Shown: positions 53,895 through 62,500 of the stretch, one piece after another | How positions within the stretch are numbered: the stretch's first letter is position 1 | Layout: each line of letters starts with the position of its first letter | Source of the DNA: Glandiceps talaboti | Taxonomy: Eukaryota; Hemichordata; Enteropneusta; Spengelidae | Reading direction: 5' to 3' | Assembly (NCBI RefSeq): GCF_964340395.1 | Contig: NC_135553.1 | Coordinates: 20,634,449 to 20,696,948 of the forward strand | DNA length: 62,500 nt | The notes under the pieces: generated by a model | What the model was told of the DNA's origin: nothing | Databases searched by the model: none | Seen by the model: only the letters and a program-made list of their open reading frames with translations | Translations under genes and position numbers: made by a program

Positions 53895-54177
53895 CTGTCA
53901 AAATACATTATCAAAGAGCCAGTTCAGATTTTGATGAAAAAGTTAGGTGAGAAAAAAAACAGTAATATGGTATTAGAAAAAATGTTGGTTCATGCAGAAC
54001 AAAAGATGATCCCATGTAATTCCTATGAACCTCCTATAATGGCAACATGAAATAAAACCCTTGGAATGAAACACTGGCCTTTAGATATAGACGCATATGA
54101 AAAATTCCTAAAATAAATTTTGATGACGAATGTAAAGGTTTATCACACAGAGGGTGCAATATGTCACATTCCAGTTA

Positions 54178-54510
54178 TAGAAAAAGATAAAAGATTTCAT
54201 GGTTTGGCCACTAGGAGTGCTGTTCACAAACCATTTGGAGGCAGGATGTGAGGACCAGATTCGGTAGTACGGTATTGTGGCATAAAGTCAGCAGACACTA
54301 AGTTACCATTCATTCTCTATGTTGTTCCCATAATACTATTTTATTAGTGACTACCAGTTATGAAAACATACCTAACCACTACTGTAATACTCTGTTATGG
54401 ACATTCAGAGTTCTTTTACACACATTTCATTCACTGCTTCATGCAATCAGTGGCCATGACACAAATTTTAGCCCTCACTTTGCCAAATCTGGTGCGCCCT
54501 CTGGTGGTGA
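54178..54510. repeat. Interspersed repeat copy (partner at 52140-52420)
   Basis: AAAAGATTTCATGGTTTGGC, CACTAGGAGTGCTGTT and TTTTAGCCCTCACTTTGCC match the partner. GCCACTAGGAGTG and GCCCTCTGGTGG may be diverged inverted ends. Confidence 0.5.
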
Positions 54511-54599
54511 TTACCTGAGAAATGGCCAGAACTTCAGTAACAAGAATATGGCGTATTCTAAGTTACGCCAGACAAAAGAAATTGAGAGGGTCTGATTAC

Positions 54600-55585
54600 C
54601 TACCCATAACCTACTTTTTCCTGCTGACTCTTAACTTTTTTTTTTTTTAAAGTAGGAGTGCAAACAGGCATGTTATCAACTACAGATAAATTGTTCAAAC
54701 AATATACATAATGATTGTCACTCATTTTTACTCGAATTGATTGATTGATGGTCCGGAACCACAATGTCACTTGTATTGGTTTTGTAATTATAGACTGTTA
54801 AATTGTTCAAATAATATTTATAATAATCGTCACTCATTTTGACAGATCACAATGTTACTTATCTAGTTTCTATATTTGCTAATGCTAGGGAATTGTATAT
54901 GAGCATGCCCATCCATCATCTTTATCTGTTGAATGGTGTGAGTGTATATTGCAGTGTTAGTGGTATTTGTTAAAAGTTGTCCCATTATTCAAAATATATT
55001 TTGTGCTTTTCAATATGTTTGCCATATTTTATATATTGAAAACTCTTGTGAAGATTTAGTGTCAAACAGATGACTCATGCCTTTTTGGTGTCTCACATTG
55101 CTTTGCTTCCCTATCTTGATCTTGTGATGTCATATATGTTCATAAGGCCTTCAGCAGTGCTCTCAACATCCGATATTCAAACTGAAAAGATTGGCTGGAA
55201 CTGAAGCAGTATGTATTCTCCATGAGGGGCTTTTAGCATCATGGCTTGGCAACCTGCTATCAATAATTTGCACCCTGCGTTTCTATCATTGGCTTTGCAC
55301 CCTGCTTTTATTTTCACTGTCCATATTGAGTTCTCTTCGTTCATCTTGCACTCTCTGCACAGCTGTACTGTTATTGACCTCAATAGTTATTCTATTTACC
55401 ACACAATAACTACATGTAACACTCGGACTGGAGTAGCTGATACGCGTTTTGTTGTTTCATTACTGTTTCCCTTGGCTATGATCAAGAAGGCTACCTGCCA
55501 TACTTGCATTTTCACACCTCCTATAATTTTAATCTATTAAGAACACAGTAAAAATAAATTATCTAAATTAAACTAAAGTCTGTCC
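54600..55585. other. Intron sequence without recognised feature
   Basis: AT-rich with short direct repeats (TAAATTGTTCAAATAATAT and TAAATTGTTCAAACAATAT, near 54690 and 54800). No supported exon. Confidence 0.5.
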
Positions 55586-55591
55586 TCTTAC

Positions 55592-55644
55592 CAGATTGAC
55601 AGGATTCATCAGAACAAGACCATGTACCAGTGACAAGACATGTA
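55592..55644 (-). CDS. Exon: pacifastin/VWC-like module 1, second half
   Basis: A 53-nt exon in phase 2-1 reads TCLVTGTWSCSDESCQS, giving cysteines 4 to 6. The first half is on 57046-57121. Donor GTAAGA. Confidence 0.83.
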
Positions 55645-56146
55645 CTGAAACACAAATAAAGAACAATCATTTTTTTAATTATAAAAGAACTGAAATTTCT
55701 GGTACCACTTTTTTCTGAAACAAATGCTTACCTTATAATGATACCTGAAAATTAAAAACGAAAAAACACACGCTATTTTAACGGCCAATGTCAGATTAGG
55801 AATTACATCTACTGCCCATTTCATGTTAGTGTTCACCCTTGTTCTGTTTCATGCAGAAACCCGTAAAAAAACTGCACATTTTACACTTTGAGCGAGATCG
55901 CAATTTCTTGCTACATTTGGTCTAATTCAAAACAAACCATGTACTACAACTACACGCAGATAAGTGAGCGCCAATGTTTTGATGTCTGCATTTGATGTCT
56001 GTAAGGTGGCCACATTAGTTGATTTCATTTTAGACAAAATGTTGCAAGAAACTGCATTCAATCTTGTCATCTTTAAAGTGTTGCATGTGTAGTTTCTTGG
56101 TTTCTGTATGGTTGCCAACACAGTCAGTGAACAGTAACTAGAGTTG

Positions 56147-56395
56147 TAGGTGGCCGAGTGGTTAAACCACTTGCCTCTTACCACTGCGACTGGGGTTCGA
56201 ACCCCATTCAGGTTTTTATTAATATTTACAAGGTTGTAAATAAGAAGAATGTTGTTCAGTTTGACTCTACCGAACAATGCAGGTTTTCCCCGGATACTCC
56301 AGTTTACTCCTGCATTGAAACTGAACTCATGGGAGATAAGTGTTTAAATACTTAAAGAACCATCCTGTCTAAATAAAGATTATTTTATTTATTTA
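56147..56395 (+). mobile_element. tRNA-derived SINE
   Basis: GGTGGCCGAGTGGTTAAACC (A-box region) and GGGGTTCGAACCCCATTCA (B-box and T-arm) have the spacing of a class II tRNA head. A unique body and an ATTT-rich tail (AAATAAAGATTATTTTATTT) follow. The unrelated body and the tail argue against a functional tRNA gene. Confidence 0.8.
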
Positions 56396-57040
56396 TAAAT
56401 GAAATGGGTGGTGGGTGTGATAAACAGTTCCCTGGTAGAGCAACAGACAAAAAGTTTGTCCAGAATAAATGAATTATCTATCCTCCTTAATCTCGACAGA
56501 TAAGATTACAGCAATGTTCGGCCTACTGTATCTCTTAGCCTGTCTCAAGCTGTGCTAAAACTACCTACTAGGAGCAAGTTTCTCTATTGATCACAGTGTA
56601 ATCTTTCATTCCCTGATGTTTAATTGTAAACAAATTGTTGATAAGACAAAAGAATGGCACATATAATATGACACTCACTGACTTCACTCAGATGGTAAAC
56701 AAACAACTCCAACATTTGATGTTAAATTAGCAACTACAACACAATAGAACATTGCAACTTTGTTTATTATACCACTGAGATTAGATATCCCACAGTGTGG
56801 CTATCCTGAAGAGTTACCTAAAATACCATGGGTTAAACGTACACTAATTAAACATCAGGGAGTGAAAGATAATACACTGTGATCAATAGAGAAACTTGCT
56901 GCTAGTAGGTAAGTTTCAGCACAGCTTGAGGCAGGCTAAGAGATACAGTTGGTCGAACCTTGTTGTAGTAATAATTCAAGACTGATGGGAATACATATGC
57001 ACAGTGACATCTAAGACTTGTTAAATTTTATCAATATAAA
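56396..57040. other. Intron with an internal inverted pair
   Basis: AGCAAGTTTCTCTATTGATC with ACAGTGTAATCTTTCATTCC near 56573-56615 is matched in inverse by ACACTGTGATCAATAGAGAA and ACTTGCTGCTAGTAGG near 56874-56910. AGATACAGTTGGTCG and CGGCCTACTGTATCTCTTA extend the arms. It looks like another foldback element, about 56515-56958. Confidence 0.65.
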
Positions 57041-57045
57041 CTTAC

Positions 57046-57121
57046 CATGTTTTACAGTCTTGTGGGATGACTTCATTTGGATCAAATTCTTTGCCCTGGT
57101 AGGAGCATGTTTTCGTTGTTG
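57046..57121 (-). CDS. Exon: pacifastin/VWC-like module 1, first half
   Basis: A 76-nt exon in phase 1-2 reads TTKTCSYQGKEFDPNE and VIPQDCKT plus TG. The C-x-Y-x-G-x-x-F opening is like VWC and kielin-type repeats. With 55592-55644 it makes C-x16-C-x2-C-x-C-x7-C-x4-C. A VWC-related origin is as likely as pacifastin. Confidence 0.82.
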
Positions 57122-57173
57122 CTATAGATGTAGAACAAACAAATCGACATCCATTTTCAGTGTTTTGTATTTC

Positions 57174-57557
57174 AAAGGGGAGCGCCACTCCAGGAAATAG
57201 ACATTTTCATAAACTATGGGTTCTGGAGAGTCATTTCATGATTTTACATCACCTACAATTATTTGTGATTTCAGAGAAACATTAAGTTGATCTTGTGCAT
57301 TTATAGGGTATCTTCGCTATGGGCTATTGCATCATGGGAGATTGCAGAAACACATTATGCAATGGTTGAACACAGAATATTAATGACACTGATGTGTACA
57401 GGATGTTGTACTAATGAATATATTAAATGCACAAGATCAACTTGATGTTTCTCTGAAATCACAAATAATTGTAGGTGATGTAAAATTATGGAATGACTCT
57501 CCAGAACCCCTAGTTTTTGAAAATATATATTTCCTGGCATGGCATTCCCCTTTAAAG
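57174..57557. mobile_element. Foldback element, second copy (AAAGGGGAGCGCCACTCC ends)
   Basis: AAAGGGGAGCGCCACTCCAG and GCATGGCATTCCCCTTTAAA are inverted ends. TTTACATCACCTACAATTAT and ATAATTGTAGGTGATGTAAA are perfect inner arms. It matches 48188-48582. Confidence 0.85.
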
Positions 57558-57611
57558 CTGGAGTCTAAATGAATCAATGCATCTGTGGAAAGACATAGGT
57601 TAATATCAAAG

Positions 57612-57705
57612 GTTGGGGACATCAGCTTGGGTAGCATAGTAGCTAGTACACCCATCTATAGTATTTGGGAGGTCCTGGGTTGAAATCCTAGGAGTCCAAG
57701 CCGCA
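57612..57705 (+). mobile_element. tRNA-derived SINE head
   Basis: AGCTTGGGTAGCATAGTAGC and GGTCCTGGGTTGAAATCCTA resemble A and B boxes, with CCCATCTATAGTATTTGGGA at the anticodon-arm position. No intact cloverleaf. Confidence 0.55.
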
Positions 57706-57815
57706 CTGTTTTTCTTCTCAGTTTACTACACATCACACACAGACCTATACATATAACATTGATCAGTTGACAACACATTCTTAAACTTCTGAACAATACC
57801 GTTCTTATTTCTTAC

Positions 57816-58003
57816 CTGCTCCCTTACAAGGACACAAAAATCGAACTTTGTAGTCTTCACAGGCGGATGTTATGGTATTCTTACAAGTAAGTCCTACACG
57901 ACGATTGCAGACAACATTTTCTCTGCTACCATCAGTCACTGGAATGCCTCCAGTTGTTTGACATTCAATGGCTTCAGGAACAGTGTGTTTGCAAACAGAA
58001 TAT
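57816..58003 (-). CDS. Exon: WxxW domain, second half
   Basis: A 188-nt exon in phase 2-1 reads YSVCKHTVPEAIECQTTG, then ENVVCNRRVGLTCKN and SACEDYKVRFLCPC. The P-x-A-I-E-C, G-L-x-C-x-N and C-x-D-Y-x-V-R-F-x-C motifs are those of the Mucin2_WxxW family (MUC2/MUC5AC CysD, CILP). These domains are linked to non-covalent gel cross-links in mucins. The first half is on 60261-60360. Confidence 0.93.
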
Positions 58004-58044
58004 CTATAAAATTGAAAATGAGATATGCAAAACTGTAAATGCAT

Positions 58045-58800
58045 TAGCCCAATCAGACTTATTTCTGCATTTAGTACATTAATTTGTATTCATTACTGCT
58101 ATCAACTTAAAGTAAAAGTCCAGTCAGATTTATTTCTACCTTCAGTACACTTGTATTAATTACTGCATGCTATCAACTTAAAGGAAAAGTCCAGTCAGAC
58201 TTATTTCTGCCTTTAGTATACTTGTATTAATTACTGCTTTCAACTTAAAGGAAAAGTCCAGTCAGATTTATTTCTACCTTTAGTATACTTGTATTGATTA
58301 CTGCTATCAACTTAAAGGAAAAGTCCAGTCAGACTTATTTCTACATTTAGTACACTTGTATTAATTACTGCTATCAACTTGAAGGAAGAGTCCAGTCAGA
58401 CTTATTTCTGCCTTTAGTATACTTGTATTAATTACTGCTATCAACTTAAAGGAAAAGTCCAGTCAGACTTATTTCTGCCTTTAGTATACTTGTATTAATT
58501 ACTGCTATCAACTTAAAGGAAAAGTCCAGTCAGACTTATTTCTGCCTTTAGTATACTTGTATTAATTACTGCTATCAACTTAAAGGAAAAGTCCAGTCAG
58601 ACTTATTTCTGCCTTGTGTATACTTGTATTAATTACTATCAACTTAAAGGAAAAGTCCAGTCAGACTTATTTCTGCCTTTAGTATACTTGTATTAATTAC
58701 TGCTATCAACTTAAAGGAAAAGTCCAGTCAGACTTATTTCTGCCTTTAGTATACTTGTATTAATTACTATCAACTTAAAGGAAAAGTCCAATCAGAAGTT
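58045..58800. repeat. 67-bp satellite array, about 11 copies
   Basis: Units with CTGCTATCAACTTAAAGGAA, AAGTCCAGTCAGACTTATTT and GCCTTTAGTATACTTGTATT are the same family as 11835-12590. A few copies are short by a CTG step. Confidence 0.95.
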
Positions 58801-59560
58801 ATGTGTCTCAATATTCTCTTGGAGTAGAGCTTAAAAAGTTGCTAAAACTGGTGACCTCAACTCAACTCAAAAGGACATCAAAACTTTGACAATTTTGATA
58901 CAGTTGAGAGATGTGGTCTCATAAGTCACATGTTATGATATGTTAACACACTTATACCCTGGCGTGAGTGTCTATGGTTAAAGGTGTCAACATTATTTGG
59001 TATGAATGGTAGAATGTGTGTACTTAGGATGAACCCCATTGACCAGGCATATGGTGTCTCCTTGACCTAAAAAGTTAGCTAGAGGTCTTTCCATTGTGTT
59101 GATCAAGTAGGTTTTAGGTGCATAAACAAGGTGATAAATCATAAACAACTTCATACAGCACCTATTTATCAAAATCTTTTTATCAGTGTAAAATGACAGT
59201 ATCAGCTTGCTGTCTGGAAGGACTAGCTGAACTGACGGTCAATAAACATGAACACATGTAGTGGTTATAACATGTTTCCAATGCATGATCAGGTCATTTA
59301 GGCTCGATGTATCTCCACCCCTGTATCATTCAACGGTCATGCTCTTTGATTATGATTGAAACGTGACCAAACAGTGATAGCAGGGTACCAATTTTTTCTT
59401 TCCTTGTTGGGCCCTGGTACATTTTGTTATGTCCAAATATGGAAATACAGTATTTATTTTCAAGGATATCATGTGATGTGGCTTTCAATAGTTGCTTTTT
59501 GTTTAGCCTGGAATATTATGTGCATTGGAATTTTTAATTTTTCTTGTGATCACTGATTGG
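58801..59560. other. Intron sequence without recognised feature
   Basis: Apart from a CTCAACTCAACTCAA triplet near 58858 I saw nothing supported. Confidence 0.5.
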
Positions 59561-59564
59561 AAAG

Positions 59565-59635
59565 AAAAACTGGCATTTCTTGTGAGTCACCACATAGTAA
59601 AAGATAGGGGAACACCACAAGAAATGCCAGTTTTT
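59565..59635. repeat. Perfect 20-bp inverted repeat
   Basis: AAAAACTGGCATTTCTTGTG (59565-59584) and CACAAGAAATGCCAGTTTTT (59616-59635) are exact inverse copies with a 31-nt loop. Confidence 0.9.
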
Positions 59636-59779
59636 ATCCTTTTTGACTCACAACAACAAAATTTGGTTATCATTGGAGGGCACACTGATAATGATATTAT
59701 ATGATATTTGTAAGGCATCTAATCTCTGCAAGCAGAGCTCAAGGTGCAGAAATAAATGGATAAATTTTCTGTATGGTAA

Positions 59780-60215
59780 GGGGGAAAGTGAATTCACAGA
59801 CACTGGATACTAAGAAGAAGGCTGAGACTAATGTTTAAAGAGATAGGTATTGAGAGAATGGCGGAAGGATGTAAGAGATTTGGAGTGGTGAAGATCTGTC
59901 ACCAAAGGTCTTTGTGTAGATACCCTTGGAATGCGAAGAAGACGAGAATCAGAAGAGGGGTGGAGTTGTCTTTGTGGAGTATATCGACGAAGAAGGTCAA
60001 AGAGGTATTGTGGTTCAGAACCTACAACCAGATAGACGAAACTCTGGGATGAATACAAGAACTTATAATAGGTAACAATGAAGTTGTTACAAGAGAGGTT
60101 AGATTGTGTTTGAGCATTACAGAAATGATACATGGAAGCATTCTGCACTCTTTGCAACCTATCTATATTAAAGGTGCTTAGGGCAACCAGAAAGGAAGCA
60201 GTTACAATAGTCTAA
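59780..60215 (-). mobile_element. LINE ORF2 3' end fragment
   Basis: On the minus strand LQRVQNAS, EPQYLFDLLRRYTPQR, SSDSRLLRIPRVST and SLTSFRHSLNTYLFK follow the order of CR1/L2-type ORF2 C-termini. Internal deletions remove the central SLWNSLP-type motif. It is dead and 5'-truncated. Confidence 0.8.
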
Positions 60216-60260
60216 AGGAAACAGAGCAAATGCAGAGACATGGTTTGCATTATAACTTAC

Positions 60261-60360
60261 TCTTTTCGTAGCAGTAGCAGAGTTTCATAATCTCCAGCTG
60301 AACCACGGTAAGGATCATCACGATCCAACCAGTCTGTCCAACAAAGACCTTTCTTGACTC
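60261..60360 (-). CDS. Exon: WxxW domain, first half
   Basis: A 100-nt exon in phase 1-2 reads GLCWTDWLDRDDPYRGS and AGDYETLLLLRK. It holds the eponymous W-T-x-W, the D-x-P and the G-D-x-E-T-L motifs of the family. With 57816-58003 it completes one domain of normal length. Confidence 0.93.
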
Positions 60361-60589
60361 CTGCAGAATAAAGATATGATAGTCCCTGATGAAAATGATT
60401 TCAAAATCAGAATTCAATAGTATTGAAAAGAAAGAGCAACTTAAATTTATAATGGAATCAAAACAAAAGGGGACTATAATTGCTCTCTGTATGTATCTAA
60501 ACTCATGTAAAAATATTTAATCAATAATTTTTTTTTACTTATAAGTAGTATATTTATAACATTAGCCTATTTCATTGTAGTGCTCTTTA

Positions 60590-60682
60590 ATAAAATCTTT
60601 AGTACACTTATTTACCCAAATAGACTTGTCAATTTTGTATACAGTTGTAATAAAGTTATATCTAATCTAATCTAATCTAACA
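60590..60682 (+). mobile_element. LINE-type 3' tail with TCTAA repeats
   Basis: CAATTTTGTATACAGTTGTA leads to AATAAAG and four TCTAA units. This is typical of a non-LTR element tail with nothing coding preserved. Confidence 0.5.
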
Positions 60683-60711
60683 TATATATTATATTAAAAA
60701 CATACATGCAA

Positions 60712-60830
60712 TAGACAGACGGACGGACAGACAGACAGAGATCGAGACAGATCGACAGACACTCAGATCGAGACAGATTGACATACAGACAGACTGACAG
60801 AGACTGATTGACAGACAGACAGACTTCACA
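60712..60830. repeat. GACA/GACG-rich microsatellite
   Basis: Imperfect AGACAGAC and GACGGACG units with interspersed ATCGAGACAGAT. It lies 30 bp from exon EGF's donor. Confidence 0.85.
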
Positions 60831-60862
60831 TACATATTCCGGCCATATATACAAGTTCTTAC

Positions 60863-60955
60863 TTTGGCAGTACTCTCCTGTGAAACCTGGTGGGCATTCA
60901 CAGACATCAGGGACGATACATCTACCACCATTCTCACATGCATTGGTACAAATAG
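60863..60955 (-). CDS. Exon: EGF-like domain
   Basis: A 31-codon phase 1-1 exon reads ICTNACENGGRCIVPDV and CECPPGFTGEYCQ. All six EGF cysteines and the C-x-C-P-x-G-F-x-G motif are present. There is no Asp/Asn pattern for calcium binding. Together with the upstream exon it gives the CPxPICTNACENGG junction common in EMI-EGF proteins. Confidence 0.95.
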
Positions 60956-60959
60956 CTGT

Positions 60960-62350
60960 AAGTAAATAAATCCAGAATACTGTGTTAGAAATCTGCAGTC
61001 TTTAGTTTACATTTTATATGAATGCATAAACTTTGTGTCATGCTATTCATTATATAATGTTAATCATCCTATCCGTTTATCAGGCTGGACAACGTTTCCA
61101 TAAACCTATCTACCATACGTAGAGCCATGGCAAAAGCTAGAGTTTGGTTGTATTTCGGTTACACTTTAATACAGTGTTAGTTTTACATGACGGCTCAGTG
61201 CAGTGTATACATATGTGTGATGACAATCAAAATGCAAGCAACAAGTACAAGGACGCTGACTGAACGCCCTTCGTTTCTTACCTAATTAACGCCAAAATCG
61301 TGTGACGAAGCTAGTAATGTAAGTGTATTGTACAAAGGCGAACTACGTGGAGAACAACAAAGCTTAGACTCCTAATAAGTGCACGAGTTTTTCAAGTTTG
61401 AATTTCGTCCGAGCTTTGTAGTCTGCTGCATGTGCAGTGCACTGCACGGAAGTAAATAAAATGGTGCCTTTTAACTCCGCACTCATTAGCATACAAAGTG
61501 TCCCTAACACCTCACTCATTTGTCAGACTCCTGGCGCTTGGCCGGCCGGCCAAGGCATGTATTAACCATGGATGTACATTTGTACTATTATGCAAACCAT
61601 GAGTCTATGTGTTCACAGACAAGGAAGAAACTTTGCATGTGATGTGTTGCATGGAGTATTACTATTTGTATATACCATTTCGGATTTATTAGGGCGATCG
61701 ATACTTTCAGTTTGTCGAATTTGCACTGTGAGCCGTGACACACATAGGGGCGTGTAGTATTTATAAGATTTCCTTGTCTACAGTCTAAATGTAAATGTGA
61801 CAACATTTTGACTTGAATACATTTCTCCTACCTCTACAGAAATATATCTTATACATTGTAGTAGCATGATTTGTGAGATCATATTCCTTAGCAATGTGTC
61901 CCTTTGGTGCATGTGACACGCAGCTTCCGAATATTGCGTGACAAGTCATCTGTTACCTGTTTTGTTATAGCAGGTAAGTATAACACGAAAGTCATAAAAT
62001 GATTTGTAAGTTTACCATTTTTACCAAGAACAGACCAACGAAAAGTTTCTCTTCTCTTGGTTTGTGAAATAAACTACGTGTATGCTCATGATGCTCCCAG
62101 GGTTCAATTCACGTCCGTGCTGCGCAAATAACGTCGATCGCTAAAAACCAGATTGCATATTACTTTTTAGGAAAGGTGCGTGGCGAAAATCTGCTAAAAT
62201 GTATTTCCCTAGACTTTTAAAACATTTATGAATATTTAATAGTTTCGGCTACACTTTTAATAGTATAATACCGCTTTTAAAGCTTATCCATATCACCGTG
62301 CATGCATGATGTGTTATTGTCAACTACCCTAGATTCGAAAGTCTTTCTCA
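60960..62350. other. Intron sequence without recognised feature
   Basis: The intron between the EMI-end and EGF exons shows no repeat, RNA gene or exon that I could support. Confidence 0.5.
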
Positions 62351-62357
62351 TACTTAC

Positions 62358-62416
62358 GAGTCGGACAACCGCTCTCTACTGAACCAGTCCAACCTTGGCA
62401 ACATTTCTGTGAAGAA
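62358..62416 (-). CDS. Exon: C-terminal end of an EMI-like domain (first exon in window)
   Basis: A 59-nt exon in phase 2-1 reads SSQKCCQGWTGSVESG and CPT. The K-C-C-x-G-W-x-G-x(4,5)-C pattern is the end of EMI domains in multimerin/MEGF-type proteins, normally followed by EGF repeats, as here. The rest of the domain is beyond 62500. Confidence 0.82.
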
Positions 62417-62500
62417 CTGATATGAAAAGGAAATTGAAATTTTAGAATATTTGTTCATCACATGAGTAATGACTGTGGAGTTTATACATGTAGGAACATT

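Larger units (their letters stand above)
231..62416 (-). other. Giant EMI-EGF-WxxW-pacifastin-like-TY-mucin gene, partial at both ends
   Basis: Fifty-eight exons on the minus strand have consensus splice sites (mostly GTAAG donors, pyrimidine-AG acceptors) and compatible phases throughout, giving about 3,500 codons. Order of domains: EMI end, EGF, WxxW, six pacifastin/VWC-like modules, then 23 thyroglobulin type-1 domains separated by Thr-rich linkers. All recognised domains are extracellular and cysteine-paired, and N-x-T sites are very common in the linkers, so a secreted, heavily glycosylated protein is inferred. The signal peptide, the start and the stop are outside the window. I do not recognise a named orthologue. 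The splice structure is predicted by eye, without transcript support. Confidence 0.85.

Noticed and set aside
55177-55540. Overlapping small frames on both strands in the intron before module 1
   Set aside because: No domain, no consensus splice pair in the right phase, and no similarity to neighbours.
56147-56230. Functional tRNA gene
   Set aside because: A and B boxes are good, but the sequence runs into a SINE body and AT-rich tail and a complete cloverleaf could not be drawn.

Overview
The window is intron-rich, AT-leaning animal DNA. It holds dozens of simple repeats, minisatellites and palindromic (foldback) elements. Almost all recognisable coding sequence belongs to one very large gene on the minus strand, which runs off both ends of the window. 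I could place 58 exons from 62416 down to 231, about 3,500 codons, plus one doubtful micro-exon. The first exons and the stop codon lie outside. The encoded protein looks secreted and multidomain. The domain mix (EMI, EGF, mucin-type WxxW, pacifastin/VWC-like, thyroglobulin type-1) and the repeat families suggest a marine invertebrate, perhaps a cephalochordate or other invertebrate deuterostome. That placement is an inference of modest confidence.

Layout in protein order (high to low coordinates): (i) 62416-60863, end of an EMI-like domain and one EGF-like domain; (ii) 60360-57816, one WxxW domain of the MUC2/CILP type on two exons; (iii) 57121-50756, six pacifastin/VWC-like six-cysteine modules, each split by a phase-2 intron inside the codon of its third cysteine; (iv) 49947-231, twenty-three thyroglobulin type-1 (TY) domains separated by Thr-rich linker exons. 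From TY4 to TY21 the TY domains alternate in two recognisable classes. Long Thr-rich linkers built on a T-P-x-G-P-x-T-V motif alternate with short linkers, so the unit TY(x) - long linker - TY(y) - short linker repeats about nine times. Long linkers grow towards the C-terminus (48-62 codons in the middle, then 111, 287, 349 and 128). Nearly all these exons are phase 1-1.

The likely role is a mucus or matrix glycoprotein carrying arrays of protease-inhibitor-type domains. TY domains (thyropins) often inhibit cysteine proteases and pacifastin modules inhibit serine proteases, while EMI and WxxW domains occur in extracellular matrix and gel-forming mucins. No cholinesterase-like domain was seen, so this is not a recognisable thyroglobulin.

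Most striking: eight of 23 TY domains have lost cysteines 3 and 4 together, the two halves of one disulfide. One pacifastin-like module has lost its cysteines 2 and 6, again a known pair. A 34-bp minisatellite of about 32 copies is built from the end of one TY exon and its splice donor. The introns also hold LINE 3' ends, tRNA-derived SINEs, at least ten foldback families and two distant arrays of the same 67-bp satellite.
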